Shown here: piece after piece, positions 54,901-63,900 of the stretch
How positions within the stretch are numbered: position 1 is the first letter of the stretch
Layout: each line of letters begins with the position of its first letter
Assembly: GCA_963575645.1 (NCBI GenBank)
Contig: OY754468.1
Coordinates: 3,162,001-3,226,000 of the forward strand
Length of the DNA: 64,000 bases
From: Xanthostigma xanthostigma
Lineage: Eukaryota > Arthropoda > Insecta > Raphidioptera > Raphidiidae
Direction: 5' to 3'
Made by a program: the position numbers and the translations under genes
Notes under the pieces: generated by a model
What the model was told of the DNA's origin: nothing
Database searches by the model: none
What the model saw: only the letters and a program-made list of their open reading frames with translations

Positions 54901-57900
54901 AGATAGCTATATTTGTCGAAGTGCTGGATACCAACGATAATGCACCGATGTTCGAGCGAATGGTAATTTCAATTATAAAAAATACTAACCGTACGCGATT
55001 GAAACGAAACACGGATGCGTTCCCATTATTTGGCACGCGCCACGAATCTATAAGGTTCGGAAGCAAAGGCACATTTTAGAGCCGTTGATACACCCACCAC
55101 CTCCCAGCTACCTGCACGGAACGTGCGCTCGTCGTTGATTGGCCGTGATCGCTCGTTGCCTTTGTCACTTGTCGCTTTCCTGCTTTAAAGTACAGTCGAG
55201 CACACTATTGTCAAGTTGTTATTGTTGAGTTGCGAGTTTGTAGTTTTTCAACAGACTGTACAAGCGCAAGTCCGCATTCGCATCTAACTTCCGAGCCTTT
55301 TAGATTCGTGGCGCGTATTATACCGAGCGGGGTGGCGTAGCGGTGAGAGCACTAGACACGCATTCGGATGGTACCGGGTTCGAATCCCGGCGGGGGCAGA
55401 TGTGACCGGGACTTTTTCCTGCTGCCTCTCGCCGAGAAACGGTAATTCCTGTACCGGCCATCTTGTTGACGGTTTTCAATGGTTTCCCTCAACAATTCCA
55501 GATAAATATCGAGATGGTTCCTTATTCAAGGCCGTGGCCGATTACTTGTGCTCAAAATTTGCCTACCTTTACCTAAAAAATTCCTTCACTCGCCCATTGC
55601 TATTAATTAAGTTGAAGTTTAAAAATTGTAGAAAATAACGGGAAGTGTGGTAGAAAAAAAAATAGTAATGGTGCGAATGACGTCTGTTATGACATAAAGT
55701 CGAGAAACGGACGTTAAACGCATTATTATTATTATTATTGTTATTGGAAGATTAAAAAGGAAGAATCCTGGTGGCATAGGATCGATGGAACAAAGCAAAT
55801 ACTGAAGGTTTTTATTGCATTTTATTGCCTGACGTTTCGGCAATCTTTATGCCATCTTCGGAGAATCAATGCTGTCTGTTTTCTCAGTATTGTTGTTATG
55901 TATAATTTTAAACAAGTAACAGACACATTTATACAGTTTTTAGTAAAAATCAAGTCGTTTTTCAAGAAAAATAGTAATTTTAATACCTTTTGATGACATT
56001 TTATATTTTAATTTATTTTATACATAACAACAATACTGAGAAAACAGACAGCATTGATTCTCCAAAGATGGCATAAAGAATGCCGAAACGTCAGACAATA
56101 AAATGCAATAAAAACCTTCAGTATTTACTTTGTTTCATCGATCCTATGCCACCAGGATTCTTCCCTTTTAATCTTCCAACATTGAAGCAGGATCATCATC
56201 ACTCTAAATTATTAGAGTTATTTTTTCACAATTATTATTATTATTATTACATGAGTTTTGGAGATCTCGAGGTAACATCGCGTGGTCCGATTTTTAAATT
56301 TAAAAGTAGATGCTGATAGTTATTCACTGTGTATAAATTATAATTTAATTATTTGTCAATTTTCAGAGCTACAAAACAAGCATTATTGAATCGGCTCGTT
56401 ACCCACAGCATGTTTTGTCAGTAAGGGCGGTCGATCTGGATACTCCGAATACAGACAGAGGTTACGGTGATCTGCGCTATATGCTACACGGAGAAAATAG
56501 CAACTATTTTACGATTGATCCACTCAGTGGTGTTATAACAGTAAGTGAACAGAACCCAAGAAGTAAAGGCCGCTGCACACGAGACTGGTTTTGCCGCTAG
56601 ATTTCTTGCGTGTTGTGGCACACGATGCGTGTATTTAAGCTCGCTTCGTAGACGTGTTTGGTGCGCGCGCAGTGTGTTTATGGTTTAAATATCTGGCACC
56701 AGATGTCGTATCGTTCTATGTCAAATCCCATATATTTAATACGTTCTATATTGCTAGCAAAGATCGGGAGAAAGACTTAAACACTATGCATCTGTCTCAC
56801 TTATTATACTCTGAGTCTCATGCGCATGTCCGTGAATGGATGCGCGTCAGTAGCACATGGAACTAAGCTGTGAAAAGGGGGTACTAATTTCCCCACTACA
56901 GACGTGACACTTGCGCACAACGGGTCAAGTAAAAAGAAAGAGATAGAAAACATTCATTTGCTATCTCACTTCATGGGCCACGCTTTCACTTACAGCCACT
57001 AGCGATATAGAAGTTATTAAATATATGTCAAATCCTAATAAAGAAACGAATGTATTTTTTCAAGTAAATAAAATTGTCGACCAATTTTTCTCAGACCATA
57101 TATTGACAAAAAATAATAAAAATAAAACAAGATGACGTTTTGTCAATACAGTGTAAACTCTTTATAACGTCCTTCGTTATAACGAAAAACTCCCTATAAC
57201 GTCGAAATTTTTACGATTTGGTTGGTTTACCTTAAAACCTATACATTAATACCCTCTTTATAACGCAACAGCCATTCTCTATTACGAAGAAATATGTTCA
57301 TATTTAGGCGTCAGCAAATGTTTACAGACATAAAGAGGACCATTCTGAACCATCACCATCTATTCAACAAGCACTTGATGACGCCAAACTTATCGAAAAA
57401 TTCCTATTATTTAATGAAGATTATTCCACCACATTGAAAAATTGGTTATTTTTCTTTCTTCCCTCCATATAACGAAAATTCTTTATAACGAAAAAAATGT
57501 TCGGTCCCTTAAAATTCGTTATAAAGAGATTATACAGTACATTGAAGATTATTGTTAATTTGGTTGTTTTTCTTTCTTCACTCCATATAACGGTAACTCT
57601 CTATAACGATAAAAAATGCTCGGTCCCTTGAGTTTCGTTATAAAGAGTTTACACTGTATATGGTCGACAATTTTATTTACTTGATGAGTTCTATTCAGAC
57701 GTTAATCAAAGATTTGAATGTATTTTTTATTTAAACAAAAATGTACCATCTTATTATTTAAACTTCACAGTTATCACCGAATACAACGATAGATCGCGAA
57801 CGTCAATCCGTTCTCAGATTTAACGTCACCGCATCCGATACTCCGAAAGGCGGCCCCGAATCTCTAAAAGCAACGGCTCAAGTTTTAGTCGACATACTCG

Positions 57901-60900
57901 ATGTGAACGACAATGCCCCAGCATTTGGAGCCGACTCCTATACGGCGGTTGTCGCCGAGAACGTTAACATCGGTACGAGCGTTATTAACATAACGGCGAC
58001 AGATCCTGACGAAGGCTCCGGAGGTGACATAACCTACGAAATACTCGACGAGGGCGAAAGCAACGGTACGTTTCTCATCAGCGACTAGCCTGAAATTAGG
58101 GATTCAATAACTACTGGCTGCGAACCCGGCTTCGCTCGGGTCAAGTTCTGTGCGGATATAATCTTTAAATTGCAGTTAAAGTTTTAACTTGTGGTAGATT
58201 TCAATCAAGTCTACCGTACCGAAGCGACATCTATGAACCACTTAAGTGAATAAAAGACTGTTTTTTGACAGAGACGAACAAGTTGTCATGGCGTTTATAT
58301 ATAAAATAATTTTATTGTTATTGTTTATTTGCGAATATACATTATGTAAACACGTAAGGTGCACATAGGGAAATTAACATTGGGAAAAATGACTGGATCA
58401 GAGTGAGCCTTGAAATCTTGTTTTTCAATTTGACAGATAATATTCTTTTGCAAAATGAATGTGTATACTACCGAAGAAAATATTCAAATGATTACAACAT
58501 AATAGGACTTTTTTTATTAATGGGACATTAAATTCCCAAAAATACTTAAATACGGTGCGAGATCAAATATCTCCGCCTATTCGTGTTGAACCTAAAGACA
58601 TTGGGTCACTGATTTACCAACGCGCATACGTCATACCAGTCAGACAATTTTTGAATGAAATGTTTCCAAACAGATGGAGTTGTTTTTTTGTTTTATTTTT
58701 GTACAAAAAAATTAAAATAATGATTTATAAGAGCTTTTTATTATTAAAAAAGCCAAGTAAAATAAATATAAATCAAAATAAAATAGAAATCCTCAAGATT
58801 ACCACGATAATTCAATAGAAATAACAATTAATGCAGTCATGGCTAACTCTGATCCAAGTATTTTTTCCCAATGCTAATTTCCCTATGTGCACTTTACGCG
58901 TTTACATACTGTATGTTGTCGATTCGAAATTAATATATTATATTTAAGCCTAATAAGTTTCAATCAAATTTTCTCTGACGAAATTATTAATAAAGAAGAT
59001 GGCGGAACAGACAGACATAACCTCCATTTAGGTTTATTATCAGTATTGATACAGTCAATTAATTGTTGTAGGTTTGTTTCAAATAAATTCAAAGACAGGA
59101 GAACTGGTTACGAAAACGGCTTTGACCGGAAAAGGACGGACGGAACCCTATTTATTGATGATCAGAGCTCAAGATGGCGGCGACCTGTTCTCAGACGCTG
59201 TGTTAACGCTTTATATCGGCGATATATTGGCCAATGACGGCGTTCCAACTTTTATAAAGCCTACTCCGGATCAAATAGCTTACGTTTTAGAGGTCAGTTA
59301 AGGTCATAGGATAATTAATGTCAATTTACACACATCTGTGCCGGATTAGCATATTCATTTTTATTATTGTTGGCTATTGCGCATGACTGTAAAGGTTCTG
59401 TTACAGTTCGCATAGAGAACAGAGCTTTAAAAAACGATTGAAGACCTGTTCTTCCACCACCAATACCGGAGCTTCCACCACATGTTGATTTTCATTTTTT
59501 AAATGTTATTGTAACCAAAATATTAGGATACTTTACAAAATTATTTTTTAAATATAATTGCAGGTATTCAATTCGTTTCTAATTTTGCACACTGCTTATA
59601 ACGTTCTTCTTTTTGTTGTATTACAATATGAAGCTCAGATGACAGATCGAAGAAATATTTTTACTAAAATTGTCATATAGAGGCGCAAGTAGCAAAAGCG
59701 TTGAGCTAAGCTCGTCAGATGGCAATATGCAGTATTTACAATATGAAGGTCAGATGACAGATCGAAGTGTTGACGTTGTTTCAAAATTAAAGCCGTCAGA
59801 TGGCAGACGTTGTTCAGCGTTGCTGTTAATTAATTAATTTACAAAAACAAAAGCAATAATAAATTTTTTAGTTGTCGATGTCAGTAGAGCAAGCAATTAT
59901 CTGTAAAATGATATATAATTTATGTGGAGAAATTGTGTAGTTTTTTCTAAAAAGGGAGGCAAACATCTTAACCTTAACCGTAATTATTTATTAAACATTT
60001 CAAACGGGGCGATAATCGAATCAAAACCTTCGCAAGATATCCATATATACAAACTTAGAAGTCCATAACAAAAAGACAACCGAAGAGAAGCGCTCTAATC
60101 GTTTTTCCTCATTTTTTCTCCTAAAAGCAAATTTTAACTGGCACAACAATGAAAGATTTAAATTGTACATATTTTTATTTTCCAGAATTCCACAGTTGGG
60201 TCTCCAGTTTTCCAAATTGTCGCCACAGATCCGGACGATCCAACCCAGCCATCCGGTAAATTGACTTACAGATTATTGAACGACGGACTTGATTATCGTG
60301 CATTTAAAATCGGTAAGGAAAACGTTTGATTTCAACTCGATTGTATTATTAACTAGCTGTACCCGACCACGCCTTGCTATGGCTCAGTCCGGTTTAATTG
60401 AAAAGAAAGGAAAACAGAAATCACACGAATGCTTGTGGGTACACAATATTTTTGTTGTTCCATCGTCGGTGCAAAGATTGTCTGGTTTGCCGACTCTAGA
60501 ACGCACAGCATATAATTGTCCATATGAGAAGCAATCCGTGTCTAGATCTGCAAAATTCAATTTAACAATGCAATCGAAAACATTGGAAATTCTAAGTGAC
60601 ACCAGCCGCCACGAAACAGTGTTTAGTATTGCGTATGTTGCTGTTATATTCAACGGATGGTGCTCCCGTTGCCGTAAGATATTTAGTTTAGGATGTGTCG
60701 CTTTAACGTCCAGCAGATGGCGCTGTTTTTTTAAAAAGTATGCTACAGGCGTGACATCTATATTATAATAGGTATATAAAAACACGCGCGTATTCAAGTG
60801 CAACGTTGTGTCAAAATTTTAAAGCAATCAGTGAAGAACGTTCGGACATTTAAGATTTTGAACTAACGAACAATTACATTTTTATTTATGTAGACGTATT

Positions 60901-63900
60901 GGCTGTGTTTTTCAGATTCTGAAAGTGGTTTGCTGACGACAGCTACTCTGTTAGACCGCGAAAAGAAAGATCAGTACACGCTGGTGCTGGTTGTACAAGA
61001 TAAAGGAGATCCTCCTCAACAAGCTACGAGAATCCTCACCGTCCAAGTTACGGACATAGATGACCACAAGCCACATTTCTCCAGAGGACTTGTAAGTCGT
61101 ACGATGATGATTGGTGGCCAATCAATTAGGAGCCATTTTGACGTGATAACGTCTTATAAATTGATGAATCACCAATCTTATAAATTGATAAAACACCGGC
61201 TGCATGCACGAAAAAGTGTAACGTTCCTAACGTTCGTAACGCGTAACGTTCCGCCTGACCCTGTGCGTGCTTTTTGCTAATTTCTCGCTCAATTTAAATC
61301 AGATCGGTTTGAAACGAAAGAGGAGAACATTTTACATAGATTTCGTATAACAGAATTTACCTAAACAGTTTTTTTATACAAATTTATATAGAAAAATAGC
61401 TGTATAAATGCAATGTTGTCTAATTCATGGCGCGACGCGGTCGGTCGTCTTTGTTTGCCGTACATGGAAATTAGAAGAGAACGTATGTCTTGTCTTAACA
61501 TGAAAACGGCTGCATTTCTAATGTTTAATTCAATTTTTTGACATTAGTATTTTGTGAAATGCAACGCCTTCTAAGTTAAGTATTGGAATAACTAATTATT
61601 ATTAGAACATAATACTTTGACAGTTGCAAACGTCACTTTTGACATTTCTTATCATTCCGACACCAAGGATAAGCGGATTGAAACCAAATTTTGGGAGGAT
61701 GTTTGATATGCAAATATGAAGTGGCCTATTGTTTTTGGGGAACATCGGCGCATGCGTAAAAGAATATATCTCTTATAATGATGTTTTATATAATAATAAT
61801 ATAGTTTTTAAAACGGTTTTTACTCTATCTATTTTTACTAGAAATTTTTGTAAATTTTTTGGGGAAAATCGGCGCATGCGCAAAAGAGATACATGCCATA
61901 GTTGTTTTTTATATAATAATAGTGTACTTTTTATAGTGTTTTATTATTCTACTTAATAAAATTTACCTAAATTTGAAGCGAAAGATGCAATATCATAGAT
62001 TCGAATTATTATAATTATTATATAAATTTAGGTTATGTATTACGGAATACGTTATCACGTAAAACTATCGTTCGTAAACCGACTTTACAGACAACCAATT
62101 TTTTTAAAGCAAGCGTTGTTTCAACCAATCGATACCTTATTCTACCATTCCAACTCACAAGTGGGGAATGGTATTAGTTTAGGTCAAAAATCACTTTTCA
62201 AAAATTTTACAATATCTTTCCGTTTTGAGGTCACCCAAATCCAAAAAACATATTTTTGAAAAAACTCTGTGCGTCTGTTAGTCTGTGAACACGATACAGG
62301 TCAAACGGATGAGCGGATTGAAACCAAATTTTGGGAGGATGTTTGGTATGCAAATATGAAGAGCCCTATTGTTTTTGGGGAAAATCGGCGCTTGCTATAT
62401 GCTATAACGGTGTTTTTATAATATAATAATGGTATACTTTTCATAACGGCTTATTATTCTATTTATTTTTTCAAGAAAGTTTCTAAAAAAATTTTTTTTC
62501 TAAACTTTATAGTTTCGGAAATATTTTGAAAATAAAAAAAATCAGCCGCTCTTTTGTTTTATGGATCTGTCAAAAATAAACTAGTTCGGCATGCTTTGAT
62601 TAATTTTTCCATGACGTGGAACATATTATGTAGGTAACCATGGCAACGAATAGCAAATATCATATTGAATACTAGCATATTACCCGCGTCACCTGACACG
62701 ATATCAGAAATTTTAATTTCTTTATTATAATCAAATGCCAACATTTTTGTAGTTGGAATGGTCCCGTCGCCCAATTGGCTGGAATTTTTTTAAAGTCCAA
62801 CAGTTAGATTTAAATAATAAATCGAAAAATCAAATGAATCTTTTAACAGTTCGCGGGTAACTGAAGGCTTGTAACTGCATGGAAACGCGATATTAATGGC
62901 GGTAGCTAAAGGTCTCTTCTTTATTTTTCAGGATGATGAACCGTTGACAATATACATTGCGGAGGGTACTCCACTTGGTACGGAGATTGGAGAAATAACC
63001 GCCGTAGATGAAGATATTGGAGAAAATGGAGCTATTGACTACCTGATTACATGTAAGCATTTTTGAAGTGAAAACTTCTTTAGCGGCGTTGTCCACTTTT
63101 TGTTTGTAATGGGTAAAAAATGTTTAACTCGCGTTAGGACACGTGACCTGATCGAAAATTCGTAAGACGTTAATATTCAAGTTTTCACTTCTGCCGGCAC
63201 TCCCAGAGTGCAACCCGTCTTTTTTTTTAAGCATATCGATTATTCCGATTTTATGGAAAAGTCTCGGTTTTACAAGTTCTGTCCCTGTTATCCCGATAAT
63301 TTCAACATTTAGAAAGACGTAGGGAAGAGAGTGAAAAAGATGCTAATTGATGATCGGAGATACTGGAGTTTGTGGGAATACTAGGGGATAAAATTATCTC
63401 AATAGACTCTAAATCTAATACAGATATCCGATAGTGTCTTTGTCTTAAGTCTGTAAATGGTCCGATCTTCTAATATGGATATCAAAAAAGTGTTAATAAC
63501 TTCTATATTGCTAGTGGCCGTAAGTGGAAGCGTGGCTCATGAAGTGAGACAGCAAATGATTGTTTTCTATCTCTTTCTTTTTACTTGACCCGTTGTGTCA
63601 CGTCTGTAGTGGGGCAATTAGTACCCCCTTTTCACAACTTAGTTCCATGTGCAAACTGACGCGCATCCATTCACGGACATGAGTATAATAAGTGAGACAG
63701 ACATATAGTGTTTAAGTCTTTCTTCCGATCTTTGCTAGCAATATAGAGGGTATTAAATATATGGTCAAGAGGCATTTAGATCTTGACCATCAGGAACCAA
63801 TAATTGACTTCGTTTTTTTTTTTATTTTTCAGTTGGCAATGAACATAACATATTTTCAATAGAAAGAACAAATGACAGTAAGGCAATAATCAAGGTTGCT

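Noticed and set aside
55619..56316. Two frames beginning MPKRQ on opposite strands
   Set aside because: They are mirror images on the two arms of the palindrome at 55743-56182.
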